Numbered from the stretch's first letter, positions 34,629-44,146 are shown. The stretch: 64,000 nt of DNA from CALRQJ02 sp943370285 (GCA_943370285.1 CALRQJ020000008.1:1-64000); one strand, 5' to 3'. The notes: generated from the letters alone by a model not told the origin. Made by a program: numbers and translations.

Positions 34629-35405
34629 TTATTTTAATCTGTTCATTCCTGCTTCTGCTTCTTTCAATGTTTTATCTAATCCGTATGCTCTCTGATAACT
34701 AATCAAAGCAGCCGCTTTATTGCCTGATGCTTCATAACATTTGGCTTCCCAATAATGTGCATCTGCATAGGTATTATTCACCGTAATCGCTTTTTGAAAA
34801 ATGGCTAAAGCATCGGCATATTTTTTATCATCAAATAAAATAAAACCTTTTTCTAGGTAGGCTTCCGTGTAAGTGTAGTTGTTGTTGATGCAACGATCAA
34901 ACAGTGCTACCGCTTTTTGTTTGTCGCCAATTCTTGCATGGTAAACCGCTGCAATAAAATCGCAATCCGCATCGGTTTCTCTGCCCAATTTCATGTCACT
35001 CACCATTTGACACAAAAGCAAGGCTTTAGGGTCTTTTTGTTCTGCAAATAAATTGGCTAAACTCAATTGCGATTCTACAGATGGATAGATACGAATAGCC
35101 GTTTCATAATACAAAATGGCATTAGTCGTGTCTTTATTACTTTCGGCTAATTGTGCTTTGATATACCAAAGGCCGTTGTTAAGACTATCTCTTTTGATCA
35201 AGCTATCTACTTGTGCTAAAGCTTGTGTGAACAAGCCCAAACTGTCTAGGGCATTCACCAATCGCATACGAATCGTACTACTATCGGGGTTTTGTTGTAC
35301 TTGCTGTTGTAATGCTACTACATGCTTGGGCAGTGCTTCGTTACTCGAATTGCTGTTACAGGCTAACACAAACCCACTGACAGCAACGATAATCCACATT
35401 TTCAT
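34629..35405 (-). CDS. TPR-repeat lipoprotein
   Basis: 258 residues. Lipobox VLAC at about residue 16, then an Asn/Ser linker and about five to six tetratricopeptide repeats (for instance AILYYETAIRIYPSVESQLSLAN and AYLEKGFILFDDKKYADALAIF). Likely a periplasm-facing scaffold attached to a membrane. First gene of the rpe run; divergent from the TolB-like gene. Partner unknown. Confidence 0.88.
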   Translation of the reverse strand: MKMWIIVAVSGFVLACNSNSSNEALPKHVVALQQQVQQNPDSSTIRMRLVNALDSLGLFTQALAQVDSLIKRDSLNNGLWYIKAQLAESNKDTTNAILYYETAIRIYPSVESQLSLANLFAEQKDPKALLLCQMVSDMKLGRETDADCDFIAAVYHARIGDKQKAVALFDRCINNNYTYTEAYLEKGFILFDDKKYADALAIFQKAITVNNTYADAHYWEAKCYEASGNKAAALISYQRAYGLDKTLKEAEAGMNRLK

Positions 35406-35509
35406 ACCGCAAAATAACAGCCCTTTTGTGAAAACTACTGTTGTTTGTGACTTTTTTCTGACATTCGCAGCCCTTATCAGTAATACTTTTACAAAAAATT
35501 AGAAATCAG

Positions 35510-36610
35510 ATGAAGAAAGGATTATTTGCCGCCGTTTGTTGCATGACTATTATTGCGCTAACACTCACTTCTTTTAAAAATGGCTTAATAGAACAAACGG
35601 TTACTGATACGTTGCATTACAAAGATGAATTGCATTTTAAAAATATTCAGCAATTAACTTTTGGTGGCGATAATGCCGAAGCATATTGGAGCTATGATGG
35701 TAAGTATATCATCTTTCAAAAAACAAATCCTAAAGAAGGCATTCTTTGCGATCAAATTTTTATGGGTAAAGTGCCTACAAAACCCAACGAAAAGTTTGAA
35801 TACAAGATGGTAAGTACCGGAAAAGGTAGAACTACTTGTGCTTATTTTCTGCCCGATGGAAAGCATATTATTTATGCTTCTACACATTTAGGTGCCGATA
35901 CATGTCCGCCAACACCGGACCGTACTAAATACGGCAACAAATACATTTGGCCTTTGTACAGTAGCTACGATATTTTTATGGCTGATTATAATGGCAAAAT
36001 TGTAAAGCGCTTAACCAAAGCAAAAGGTTATGATGCTGAAGCAACACTAAGTCCTGATGGAAAGAAGATGATTTATTGTAGCGATAAAGATGGCGATTTG
36101 GAATTATATGTAATGGATTTGAAAACCGGAAAAGAGAAACGTATTACCAATGCTTTGGGATACGATGGTGGTGCATGGTTTAGTCCGGATGGAAAAAAGA
36201 TTGTGTGGAGAGCAAGCCGCCCAACTACAACAGAAGCAGTGAAAGAGTATAAAGATTTATTAAAAGAAGGAATGGTTGCCCCTACCAATATGGAAGTTTG
36301 GATAGCTGATGCAGATGGTAAAAACGCCAAGCAAATCACCAAATTGGGTCAAGCTAATTGGGCACCTAATTTTACACCTGATAGTAAGCATATCATTTTT
36401 TGTAGCAATCATGAATACAAAAGAGGTTTTCCATTCAATATGTATTTGACAGACATCAATGGTAATGGCTTAGAGAAAATCAGCCGTGATAAAGGTTTTG
36501 ACGCTTTTCCTATGTTTAGCCCAAATGGTAAGAAAATTATTTTTGCCAGCAATCGTAACAATGGCGGCACAAGAGATACCAATTTGTTTTTAGCCGATTG
36601 GGTAGAATAA
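35510..36610 (+). CDS. TolB-like beta-propeller (PD40) protein
   Basis: 366 residues with an N-terminal signal-like helix (about 4-22). At least five WD40-like PD40 blades follow, recognisable by repeated SPDGKKIxxxS-type strands: SYDGKYIIFQK, LPDGKHIIYAS, SPDGKKMIYCS, SPDGKKIVWRA, TPDSKHIIFCS, SPNGKKIIFAS. This is the TolB C-terminal propeller fold without the TolB N-domain. A YWSYDGKYIIF first blade occurs in many exported Bacteroidetes propellers. Probably periplasmic, binding a protein or peptide; no Tol-Pal genes nearby. Confidence 0.85.
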   Translation: MKKGLFAAVCCMTIIALTLTSFKNGLIEQTVTDTLHYKDELHFKNIQQLTFGGDNAEAYWSYDGKYIIFQKTNPKEGILCDQIFMGKVPTKPNEKFEYKMVSTGKGRTTCAYFLPDGKHIIYASTHLGADTCPPTPDRTKYGNKYIWPLYSSYDIFMADYNGKIVKRLTKAKGYDAEATLSPDGKKMIYCSDKDGDLELYVMDLKTGKEKRITNALGYDGGAWFSPDGKKIVWRASRPTTTEAVKEYKDLLKEGMVAPTNMEVWIADADGKNAKQITKLGQANWAPNFTPDSKHIIFCSNHEYKRGFPFNMYLTDINGNGLEKISRDKGFDAFPMFSPNGKKIIFASNRNNGGTRDTNLFLADWVE

Positions 36611-36679
36611 TTCAATACATGGTGATTTAAACTTTTGCAGTTAAGTTTGTGTTAGTTACAAACCATCAAACCATCAATT

Positions 36680-37114
36680 ATGTATAACGGATTAGTGCAT
36701 TTACACAGTACCCTTCGTTGGGTGATTATCTTATTATTGTTGTGGAATATCATCAAATTATTTGGCGGTACTAATAGTATCAAACAAAGCAAATGGTTGC
36801 TGATTTCCTCACATATTGTGTTGTTACTTGGACTATATCAGTACTTTTTTGGAAAGTTTGGTTTTGCCTTGTTTAAAGAATACGGTGCTGAAGTAATGAA
36901 AACAGCATCCTTACGTTTTTGGGCTGTAGAACATATTACAGGAATGATTGTGGCCATCGCATTAATCACAGTGGGACATATCAGACTAAAAAAATCCGGC
37001 AACACCAAAAAAACAGCTTTGCTGTATTTAATTGCTTTTATCTTGATAATGTTAATGGTACCTTGGCCATTTAGAGAAGCAATTGGAAGATCTTGGTTTC
37101 CCGGAATGTCGTAA
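36680..37114 (+). CDS. Four-helix integral membrane protein with conserved-looking histidines
   Basis: 144 residues with four membrane helices (about 12-28, 41-60, 82-102, 114-132). Histidines fall at helix ends: HLHSTLRW near residue 7-9, SSHIV near 44 and VEHITG near 94. Proteins like this are common in Bacteroidetes and sometimes labelled cytochrome b-like; the paired histidines would permit heme binding, but I cannot show it. Own promoter unclear. A terminator follows. Confidence 0.7.
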   Translation: MYNGLVHLHSTLRWVIILLLLWNIIKLFGGTNSIKQSKWLLISSHIVLLLGLYQYFFGKFGFALFKEYGAEVMKTASLRFWAVEHITGMIVAIALITVGHIRLKKSGNTKKTALLYLIAFILIMLMVPWPFREAIGRSWFPGMS

Positions 37115-37134
37115 TTTGAAATAAAATATCTTTT

Positions 37135-37165
37135 AAAAGAGTAGCAGAAAAGCTGCTCTTTTTTT
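37135..37165 (+). terminator. Terminator after the four-helix membrane gene
   Basis: AAAAGAG-T-AGCAG pairs with CTGCTCTTTT around an AAAAG loop with one bulged T, followed by a T run. Confidence 0.85.
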
Positions 37166-37274
37166 ATGCTTTAACTTTTTATTAGCTGCGTTCGGCTAAT
37201 CTTTTGTATCTGCTTACAGTCAATGGCCTGATAAACTTTACCCAAATTATTTATTGAACCTAAAATCACTTGTT

Positions 37275-38147
37275 ATGAAACAGGCTAAAAACTATTGGGT
37301 AAATTTATGTGCTGTCAGTATGATTGTTTTGTGTGCCAATATTGTGCATGCACAGCGGTTGCAGTTAAATTTGTTAGGTGGATTTTCTAATTACAGTGGC
37401 GACATTACACAAGCTAATTTTTCATTTCGGCAAGCACAAGGTGTAATGGGTTTTGGTGCATCTTATTACCTCAAACCTCAGCTAGCAGTGCGTTTAGATT
37501 ACAATAGCGGCAGGGTTAAGGCCGATGATAAACTCAATGGTCCGATTGAGTTACAACAACGTAATCTCAATTTTACTTCCAAAATACAGGATATTAGTCT
37601 GCGGTTAGAATATGATGTGAATGATTTTACGTATCACTCTTTTAGTCCGTATGTATTTGGTGGAATATCCGGATTTAAGTACGATCCGTTTACAACAGAT
37701 GCAACAGGTGCTACGGTATATCTTAGGCCGCTATCAACAGAAGGGCAAGGACTAGCCGAATATCCCGATAGAAAAGTCTACAAAAATATTGGCTTTGCCT
37801 GGTTGGGTGGCGGTGGTGTAAAGTATGCTTTATCTGATGATATTACCTTGGGGTTTGAATTAGGTTATCGAAAAACAAATACGGATTATTTAGATGATGT
37901 GAGTGCCAACTATGTTGATGAAGCAACTTTGTTAGCTGCAAGAGGCGCTACTGCTGTGGCCTTGGCATGGCGAGGAGATGAGAAAGCAAATCCTATTGCT
38001 TATCCGGCAGATGGCTCAACAAGAGGAAGTGCTAAACACAAAGACTATTATTATTTTGGTCAATTTAGAATAAGCGTTGGTACACAATGGCTCGGCGGCG
38101 CATTTAACAAAAAACCAAAATATGGATGTCCTGTAAAGATTCGGTAA
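37275..38147 (+). CDS. DUF6089 outer-membrane beta-barrel protein
   Basis: 290 residues from the ATG at 37275; a TTG at 37254 opens the longer frame. Signal peptide ends IVHAQ. The mature protein matches DUF6089 features: LNLLGGFSNYSGDI at the start, LRLEYDV, SPYVFGGISGFKYDP, GGGGVKYALSDDITLGFELGYRKTNTDYLDDVSA and a C-terminal GTQWLGG strand. Predicted barrel in the outer membrane, function unknown. Its stop directly abuts the stop of the convergent ABM gene. Confidence 0.87.
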   Translation: MKQAKNYWVNLCAVSMIVLCANIVHAQRLQLNLLGGFSNYSGDITQANFSFRQAQGVMGFGASYYLKPQLAVRLDYNSGRVKADDKLNGPIELQQRNLNFTSKIQDISLRLEYDVNDFTYHSFSPYVFGGISGFKYDPFTTDATGATVYLRPLSTEGQGLAEYPDRKVYKNIGFAWLGGGGVKYALSDDITLGFELGYRKTNTDYLDDVSANYVDEATLLAARGATAVALAWRGDEKANPIAYPADGSTRGSAKHKDYYYFGQFRISVGTQWLGGAFNKKPKYGCPVKIR

Positions 38148-38444
38148 TTAATCTAATACGGCTAATCGATTTACCGACCAAGCTTTTGGTTGATCAGCAA
38201 ATAATGTTTTTGTAGTTGTCCATGTTTCTTTGAAAAATTGGGAAAAGCGGTAGTGGTTCAATGCAGCTTCATTGTCCCAAATACTGTACGTAAAGATTAT
38301 GGCAGGATTGTCTTTATCCTGCCATAATTCTAAATGTTTGCATCCATCAAACGCTCTGATGGTATGTTTTCTGCTTTCAAAAAAATCTAAAAATACAGGA
38401 ATGTTTGCTGCTTCAAATGTCATTTGAACAATTCGTACCAACAT
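38148..38444 (-). CDS. Antibiotic biosynthesis monooxygenase (ABM)-domain protein
   Basis: 98 residues from the ATG at 38444, one base after the SAM-hydrolase stop; a TTG at 38453 would overlap that gene. One ABM alpha/beta ferredoxin-like domain: MLVRIVQMTFE, FLDFFESRKHTIRAFDGC, LELWQDKDNP and the terminal FADQPKAWSVNRL. Small dimeric proteins of this type are oxygenases, heme-degrading or unknown. Probably translated together with the SAM hydrolase. Confidence 0.83.
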   Translation of the reverse strand: MLVRIVQMTFEAANIPVFLDFFESRKHTIRAFDGCKHLELWQDKDNPAIIFTYSIWDNEAALNHYRFSQFFKETWTTTKTLFADQPKAWSVNRLAVLD

Positions 38445-38445
38445 A

Positions 38446-39267
38446 TTATTCAAAATAAATTTTTACCGTTTGATAGAATAGCCTGTTTTGCATGGTCATA
38501 TCAACAGATCGTTCAGAAATACTTTTCAATCCAAATAAACCCGACGCATTGCCTTTGTTAACAGCAATTTCAAGATAGCCAGCAGCATTAAAAAAAGCTA
38601 GTGTTTCGCCATCTTTTACATCGGCATAATGTTGGTGAATGGTTTCAATAATTTCATCTCTTTTAAACACAATTTTAAAAGATCTTCCTTTACAGGCTGA
38701 TTCAAAATCGGTTTTTGTAATGTTGATGATGACGTTTTCAAACTTGTCGATATAAATAATCTGCCCTTCCATATAATCGGTATAGATGGCAGGTTTTAAA
38801 TTATTCTTTACTACAATATCTGTTGAAATAGAACCCACGGTTTCAATCTTTCTATTTTCTGCTAATACTTTAGTGATAGCAGCTATTTGTGCGGTATAAC
38901 TGAGTAGTGTACTATCCGGTTTGTTGGTAATGGCAACCTTCACTACTTTCTCGGGCATGCCATCCAAAATCATAGTCAGTAAACCATTGTCGGGGCAAAT
39001 GATAAATTGGTTGTTATGTCTGGCCACCAATATATGTTTAGGTGAAGCATCAAACACATTTACCAGAACGATATGAATGGTTTCTGCTGCAAAATATTTA
39101 AAAGCGCTACTGCAGATATAGGCTGCTTGTAAAAAGTTATAGGGAGACAATTCGTGTGTAATGTCAACGATAGTCACTGCTTTACCCGATGCATACAATT
39201 GCCCCTTGATGGCAGCCGCCAGATAATCTTGAGTGCCGGTATCTGTTGTCAGGGTAATCAGAGACAT
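38446..39267 (-). CDS. SAM hydrolase / SAM hydroxide adenosyltransferase (DUF62)
   Basis: 273 residues. The family N-terminal motif ITLTTDTGTQDYLAAAIKG corresponds to the TDFG..D.Y substrate loop (here TDTG). Later motifs: VDITHELSPYNFLQAAYI, HIVLVNVFDASP, PDNGLLTMI and IYIDKFENVIINI. Enzymes of this family split S-adenosylmethionine with water to adenosine and methionine. Cytosolic. The TDFG Phe is Thr here, which may be a normal Bacteroidetes variant. Start codon ATG at 39267. Confidence 0.88.
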   Translation of the reverse strand: MSLITLTTDTGTQDYLAAAIKGQLYASGKAVTIVDITHELSPYNFLQAAYICSSAFKYFAAETIHIVLVNVFDASPKHILVARHNNQFIICPDNGLLTMILDGMPEKVVKVAITNKPDSTLLSYTAQIAAITKVLAENRKIETVGSISTDIVVKNNLKPAIYTDYMEGQIIYIDKFENVIINITKTDFESACKGRSFKIVFKRDEIIETIHQHYADVKDGETLAFFNAAGYLEIAVNKGNASGLFGLKSISERSVDMTMQNRLFYQTVKIYFE

Positions 39268-39304
39268 AATGGTATAGCACTAGTAGTGCAATGCGTAATG
39301 AGAA

Positions 39305-40111
39305 TTATTTTACTAGAATATCGTTTTTATAAAAGAATTTACGAACCAATTTATCGGCTAAAGCCGGAAAAAATTTATTCATGAATACGGTTCTTTTTCC
39401 GGTGAATGTGAGCACCAACATTCTTTTTCTTTTTTCAATGGCACCTAAAATATGTGCAGCACATTCTTGAGCCGTCATCATGGTATTTTCATCCATGGGA
39501 GATTCACCTTGTGCCTTGCCATCTTTATTGAGTGCGGCATTTCTAATATTAGAAGCGGTGAAGCCGGGGCAAACAGTCAATACATTAACCCCTTCTGCTA
39601 ACATCTCTGTTCTTAAGGCTTCTAAAAAACCATTCATCGCAAATTTTGAAGCCGAGTAGCCGGTTCTGCCGGGTAAACCTCTAAAACCTGCAATAGAAGA
39701 AACACCAACAATTGTTCCTTTTCTTTTAAGAATCGCAGGCAAAGCGAACTTGGTACAATAAACAGTACCAAAAAAATTAATCTCCATTACTTTTTTAATG
39801 GTGGCTGTTTCGGCTTCTTTAAAAGGAGCCCTCATAGATATACCTGCATTGTTAATAAGGATATCTATGCCACCAAATTTGGCAATTGTTTTATCGATAA
39901 ATTGTTTGCATTCTAGTTCATTGCTTACATCTGCTGCTTGAATGAGTAATGGTAAGCCGGAGTTGCCGGTTTCGAGTTGATAGAGTTTATCATAGTTTCT
40001 ACCACAGGTTGAAACACTAGCGCCTTTTGCTAAGAGCAATTCTACCAAAGCCTTGCCAATACCGTCGCTACCGCCGGTTACTACAATCACTTTATTACTG
40101 AAATAAGACAT
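39305..40111 (-). CDS. SDR-family oxidoreductase
   Basis: 268 residues of the classical short-chain dehydrogenase family: TGGSDGIGKAL cofactor loop, NNAGIS, catalytic VSSIAG Ser, and YSASKFA for the Tyr-Lys pair. The C-terminal region has a Lys/Arg-rich stretch (IEKRKRM) and a final KFFPALADKLVRKFFYK helix as in membrane-associated DHRS7/DHRS-like reductases. Substrate unknown; lipid or ketone reduction is plausible. A -7 box TAATTTTG lies upstream. Confidence 0.87.
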   Translation of the reverse strand: MSYFSNKVIVVTGGSDGIGKALVELLLAKGASVSTCGRNYDKLYQLETGNSGLPLLIQAADVSNELECKQFIDKTIAKFGGIDILINNAGISMRAPFKEAETATIKKVMEINFFGTVYCTKFALPAILKRKGTIVGVSSIAGFRGLPGRTGYSASKFAMNGFLEALRTEMLAEGVNVLTVCPGFTASNIRNAALNKDGKAQGESPMDENTMMTAQECAAHILGAIEKRKRMLVLTFTGKRTVFMNKFFPALADKLVRKFFYKNDILVK

Positions 40112-40129
40112 GCTGAAATTTTAGTTGAG

Positions 40130-40137
40130 CAAAATTA
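40130..40137 (-). promoter_or_regulatory. -7 box TAATTTTG before the SDR gene
   Basis: Exact TAnnTTTG on the minus strand, 18 bp from the start codon. Confidence 0.5.
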
Positions 40138-40202
40138 ACGTTAATCGAGGCTTGAATAACAGGTAACTTCAGTAAAACAGTCGTAAAAAATTAGATTAAA
40201 AA

Positions 40203-40233
40203 TTTGGTTCGCAATCATTTTCGCCTATTTTTG
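40203..40233 (+). promoter_or_regulatory. Canonical Bacteroidetes promoter of tRNA-Lys
   Basis: TTTG (40203-40206), 19-bp spacer, TATTTTTG (40226-40233): both parts of the -33/-7 consensus with typical spacing. About 46 bp before the mature tRNA. Confidence 0.75.
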
Positions 40234-40248
40234 CACTCCCAAAACAAA

Positions 40249-40262
40249 AACACCTAGGTGTT
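40249..40262 (+). repeat. 14-bp perfect palindrome in the tRNA-Lys leader
   Basis: AACACCTAGGTGTT lies between the promoter and the tRNA. Possibly a processing site or protein-binding site; could be chance. Confidence 0.4.
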
Positions 40263-40279
40263 GCGTGATGGAAACAGGA

Positions 40280-40352
40280 GATTCCGTAGCTCAGTTGGTA
40301 GAGCAATACACTTTTAATGTATGGGCCCTGGGTTCGAGTCCCAGCGGGATCA
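40280..40352 (+). tRNA. tRNA-Lys (anticodon UUU)
   Basis: 73 nt. Acceptor stem GATTCCG pairs with CGGGATC (one T-G); discriminator A at 40352. D-arm TAGCTCAGTTGGTAGAGC, anticodon stem ATACA/TGTAT with loop CTTTTAA giving anticodon TTT, T-arm CTGGG-TTCGAGT-CCCAG. CCA is not encoded. Preceded by a canonical promoter and followed by a terminator. Confidence 0.97.
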
Positions 40353-40386
40353 CTCCAAGAGAAAAAGCTTTAATGCTTAATTTCAC

Positions 40387-40426
40387 AAAGTCGCTACAGT
40401 TATACATTGTAGCGACTTTTGTTTTT
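40387..40426 (+). terminator. Terminator after tRNA-Lys
   Basis: AAAGTCGCTACA pairs perfectly with TGTAGCGACTTT (12 bp, 9-base loop), then TGTTTTT. Confidence 0.9.
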
Positions 40427-40435
40427 AAACAAAGA

Positions 40436-40466
40436 AATTTCGTGGTCAATTTCGTGGTCAATTTTC
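40436..40466. repeat. 12-bp tandem repeat, 2.5 copies, downstream of tRNA-Lys
   Basis: AATTTCGTGGTC occurs twice head to tail (40436-40447, 40448-40459), followed by the partial copy AATTTTC. No gene explains it. The position just after a tRNA is typical of integration sites, so these may be leftover integrase arm sites. Confidence 0.6.
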
Positions 40467-40493
40467 AACAACAATCTTCCTCATTTTTTTTAA

Positions 40494-40527
40494 ACAAAAA
40501 ACCGGACAAGTGTAAACTTGCCCGGTT
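40494..40527 (-). terminator. Terminator of the 1197-residue T9SS gene
   Basis: AACCGG-A-CAAGT and ACTTG-C-CCGGTT pair around a GTAA loop. The A-rich sequence before it gives a T run on the minus strand. 25 bp after the stop. Confidence 0.85.
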
Positions 40528-40552
40528 GAGGTTATAGGTGGCATAGGACGGT

Positions 40553-43500
40553 TTATCTAATCACTATCTTTTTACTCCATTGTTCTGTTTCTGAACTTAC
40601 TTGTAACAAGTAGGTTCCTCTAGCTAATGATTCCGGAAGGGTAACTTCAAGTTGTCCGCTGCCTGCATTTCGTACTTTACATCCATATATTCTACCATCA
40701 ATACTTTGGAAAGTGATGGCCATTGGTGTTGTTCTGTTTTTAACACTTACTCTAATCGTACTTCCTGCAACTGTTGGATTAGGATATACATTTAAAGCTT
40801 TGCTTTCTGTGATGGCTGCTAATCTGCCTTCGGGCTTTTCAGGAGCTGCATCTTGTTGTTGATTACCACCTGTGTTTACATTTTGATTGTTTGGATTGGC
40901 AATTCTACAGTTGATGCCACCACCGATATTTACTTCGGCAACATTGGTGTATTGTACATTGCCACATGGTAAACCGGTAACTTTTAAACGATACTTCTTA
41001 TTCTCCATAGAAGCCGGTGGTTGATAAGTTGGGCCATTAGCACCCGGTATATCATTCCATGTAATGGTATTGCCTGTACAATTACAACTTTGTGCTACTT
41101 GCCATTGGTAAGATACACCTCCCACACTATAATAACAATCTGCTATAGAACTGATGACTGCAGGTAATGCACCCGGACAAATACTTTGATTAGCCGGTTC
41201 AATAAAGCCCGGGTTAATCGGAGGATAAACCAATATGGTTACTTCATTTGAATAAGCAGTATTTCCACATGCATCAGTAACTTTTCTGCGATACGTAGTA
41301 GTGAAGCTAATGGCATCGGGACTATGTGTTAGACTTGTTGCACCCGGAATATTATTCCAGCCCATGCCGTTATTAATTTCCCACTGATAACTATAGCTGC
41401 TAGAACCATTACATGGGGCTAATATATTGAGGATATTACCCGGTGTTGTTCCTTCACAGGTTGCAACCGGTCCGTCAATAATACCACCACCTAAAGTGCA
41501 GGTTAATACATTAAATGTTTTAATGTTAGAATAAGCAAATCCACCACAAGCATCTACCACTTTTCTACGGAAAGATACCGTTCCATGTAATGCACCCGGC
41601 GTATAGCTTTGTCCAATGGCGCCGCCAATATCTGTCCAAGGACCGTTACCATATTTCACTTCCCACTGATAGCCACTTGCACCACTTACAGCGGTACCGG
41701 TTAATTTACCCGGAGAAGTGCCTGCATTCAAGCATGATGGGCTTGCAGTAATTATCGTTCCACCACTTAACGAGCCTGTGCTACCAATATTTACTACTAC
41801 TTCGTTACTGTAAAAATTGAGCGACACACCGCCACAAGTAGCAGTTATTAATCTACGGAAATATGTTTTTTCACTAATATTAATAGGGCCATAGTTTTGT
41901 GTTGATACTCCCGGAACGATTGTCCAAGTACCGCTTTCAGTACGAGTCTCCCAAGCATAATCAAATGTTATACCCGGATTTACTGCTGCTGTACCATTGA
42001 TAGTAATTGGTTGATTAGCACACACTGCATTGGCTGTAGGAGTGATACTTCCTGCATCTAAAGGCAATGGTGTAACAACAGCGGTATATTCGTTTGAGTA
42101 TGCGGTATTGTTGTACGCATCTGTTACTTTTCTTCTATATATGGTATTTTCTGTGATGGCAATCGTTGGTGTATAGCTAGCACCGTTGGCACCTGCAATT
42201 GGTGCAAAGCTGCCAGATACTGTTCTAGATTCCCACTGGTAAACTAATGGTGTTAAACCACCTGTTGCATCAGTTGTGTTGTTGATGGTTGCCGGTGTAT
42301 AACCGCTGAACACACAACCACCGCCTGTAATGGTTCCACCATCTAGTGGCGCAACAAGGTTGGTAAATACTTCTACTACGTAAGTGTATTTAACCGCCAA
42401 GCAATTGTTGTCTTTGGCTACTCTTCTAAAATAAGTGCTTTGGTTTAATGCACCTGACTGGTAATTTAAACCTACTTCACCGCCAATAGTTGTCCATGGA
42501 CCAACGGCTAAGTCTGCTCTTTCCCAACCAACAGTATAAGAACCGGTACCACCAAATGGTGCTGTTACATTAGAGAGCTGTGCCGGTGTACCGCCGGGAT
42601 AAATAGACTGTGTGCTAGGTGAAATTTCACCGCCAAAAAATGCCGGACGAATATCAATTTCTACCACGTTAGAAAAAGCTTCTCTTATGGTTGCACCGCA
42701 TTTATCTTGTGATCTTCTTCTGAAATATGTTTTTTGTGATAATGGCTCTGGCTGAAGGTCTCCAAAATTGGCCAATTCAACATCAACCCATGGGCCGCTT
42801 GGAGAACTAGCTTGCTGCCATTGGTAAGGTAATAATTCACCAAATCCACTTGGAGATGATACACTCTTAATAATACCAGGCGAAGAACCGATACAGGCTA
42901 CATTGCTTGTTGCATCAATCAAACCTGCATTTAAAGGAGTAGTAATATAACCAAAAGTAAATTCATTGCTGTAGGCTACATCATTAGCTGCATCAATTAC
43001 TTTTCTGCGGAAGGTGGTATTCTGTGTAATAGTAGTGGTTGGCTGATAAATAGGAGCATTAGAGCTTGGAATATCTATCCATCCGCTACCATCGTTGTAT
43101 TGCCATACATAAGTATAAGGCTCTGTTCCGCCAGAAGCATTTTGTCTGCTGGTTAATATAGAAGGAATTTGACCTGGGAATACACAACTATTGGGTGATG
43201 TCATATCACCACCATTCAATACAGAATTCGAAACGATTACTTCTACCACTTCGGTAGCCGATAAAGTACCACAAGAATCAAAAGTTGCTCTTCTAAAATA
43301 AGTTGTTTGATTCAGAGCTGTTGGTTGATAGCTTAATCCATTGGCACCTGGAATATCGGTCCATGGGCCAAGACTTACATTAGAACGTTGCCATCTAATT
43401 TGATTAACACCACTACCTCCAGATGGAGCAGTTGTATTATTAATTATTGCAGGAACATCACCCGCCAAAATGGTTTGTGATAATGGTGCAACGGTACCTG

Positions 43501-44146
43501 CATTTGCCGGAGCAAAAACATCAACCGTTATTGTATTTGAAAAAGCGGTATTGCCACAGTTGTCTGTAGCCATACGTCTGAAGTGTGTAGTCGTATTAAT
43601 GATAGGAGATGTATATACTAATCCGGTGGCTCCTACTGCATCTATCCATAAGCCGGCTCCAGTTTTTATTTGCCACTGAAAATTTACAATGCCTAAATCA
43701 TAGCCTGTTACTGAGTTTCCTGTGAATGTACCGGCAGGTGAACCGGGACAAATGATGGAACCCACACCGCCACTGATGGTGCCGCCATCTAATACCAAAT
43801 TAATCACATTGGTGATGGATGAAGTATCGGAGCAAATGCCATTGTCAACTATAACACGATACGCACCTAAGGTGCTTGTCGTATAAGTATCAAAAATTGC
43901 CCCCGAGATATTGGCAAACGGGCCGCCGACGGTAGTTTGTTCCTGCCATTGGTAGCTTAGACCACCCCCTTTAGGTTGTGCATCTAAAACAACAGATGCA
44001 CCACTGCAAAGATTGATCAGCGGCCCGTTAGTTATTTGGGCGCCAAGTGAACATGACTGGGCAATACTTGTTGAAGGTTGTAAAAAAGCAAACACTAATG
44101 CCAGCATTAATGCGCTGATGTGTTTGAACTTGGTAAACGTTTTCAT
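40553..44146 (-). CDS. T9SS-secreted protein with 11 Ig-like repeats
   Basis: 1197 residues. Signal peptide (about 1-29, SIAQ). Then 11 modules of roughly 90-105 residues, each with a core YQWQ, a GPWxDIPGA stretch, a YxPxxxxxTTYFRR strand, DxCG and a closing YSNxVxV. An Asn/Gln-rich linker (about 1085-1115) leads to a type A T9SS sorting domain: NVYPNP near 1120, GTYLLQV and a final KKIVIR. It should be exported by the type IX system and attached to or released from the cell surface, probably as an adhesin. Modules 3, 6 and 11 belong to a second subtype (SQTI..G..PA). Downstream paralogue of the 1742-residue gene; the last three modules of both align in order. Confidence 0.87.
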   Translation of the reverse strand: MKTFTKFKHISALMLALVFAFLQPSTSIAQSCSLGAQITNGPLINLCSGASVVLDAQPKGGGLSYQWQEQTTVGGPFANISGAIFDTYTTSTLGAYRVIVDNGICSDTSSITNVINLVLDGGTISGGVGSIICPGSPAGTFTGNSVTGYDLGIVNFQWQIKTGAGLWIDAVGATGLVYTSPIINTTTHFRRMATDNCGNTAFSNTITVDVFAPANAGTVAPLSQTILAGDVPAIINNTTAPSGGSGVNQIRWQRSNVSLGPWTDIPGANGLSYQPTALNQTTYFRRATFDSCGTLSATEVVEVIVSNSVLNGGDMTSPNSCVFPGQIPSILTSRQNASGGTEPYTYVWQYNDGSGWIDIPSSNAPIYQPTTTITQNTTFRRKVIDAANDVAYSNEFTFGYITTPLNAGLIDATSNVACIGSSPGIIKSVSSPSGFGELLPYQWQQASSPSGPWVDVELANFGDLQPEPLSQKTYFRRRSQDKCGATIREAFSNVVEIDIRPAFFGGEISPSTQSIYPGGTPAQLSNVTAPFGGTGSYTVGWERADLAVGPWTTIGGEVGLNYQSGALNQSTYFRRVAKDNNCLAVKYTYVVEVFTNLVAPLDGGTITGGGCVFSGYTPATINNTTDATGGLTPLVYQWESRTVSGSFAPIAGANGASYTPTIAITENTIYRRKVTDAYNNTAYSNEYTAVVTPLPLDAGSITPTANAVCANQPITINGTAAVNPGITFDYAWETRTESGTWTIVPGVSTQNYGPINISEKTYFRRLITATCGGVSLNFYSNEVVVNIGSTGSLSGGTIITASPSCLNAGTSPGKLTGTAVSGASGYQWEVKYGNGPWTDIGGAIGQSYTPGALHGTVSFRRKVVDACGGFAYSNIKTFNVLTCTLGGGIIDGPVATCEGTTPGNILNILAPCNGSSSYSYQWEINNGMGWNNIPGATSLTHSPDAISFTTTYRRKVTDACGNTAYSNEVTILVYPPINPGFIEPANQSICPGALPAVISSIADCYYSVGGVSYQWQVAQSCNCTGNTITWNDIPGANGPTYQPPASMENKKYRLKVTGLPCGNVQYTNVAEVNIGGGINCRIANPNNQNVNTGGNQQQDAAPEKPEGRLAAITESKALNVYPNPTVAGSTIRVSVKNRTTPMAITFQSIDGRIYGCKVRNAGSGQLEVTLPESLARGTYLLQVSSETEQWSKKIVIR

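Noticed and set aside
40265..40537. 90-codon frame across the tRNA-Lys gene
   Set aside because: Its N-terminal part is a translation of the tRNA itself (VAQLVEQ is a common artefact), and the rest covers the terminator and tandem repeat.
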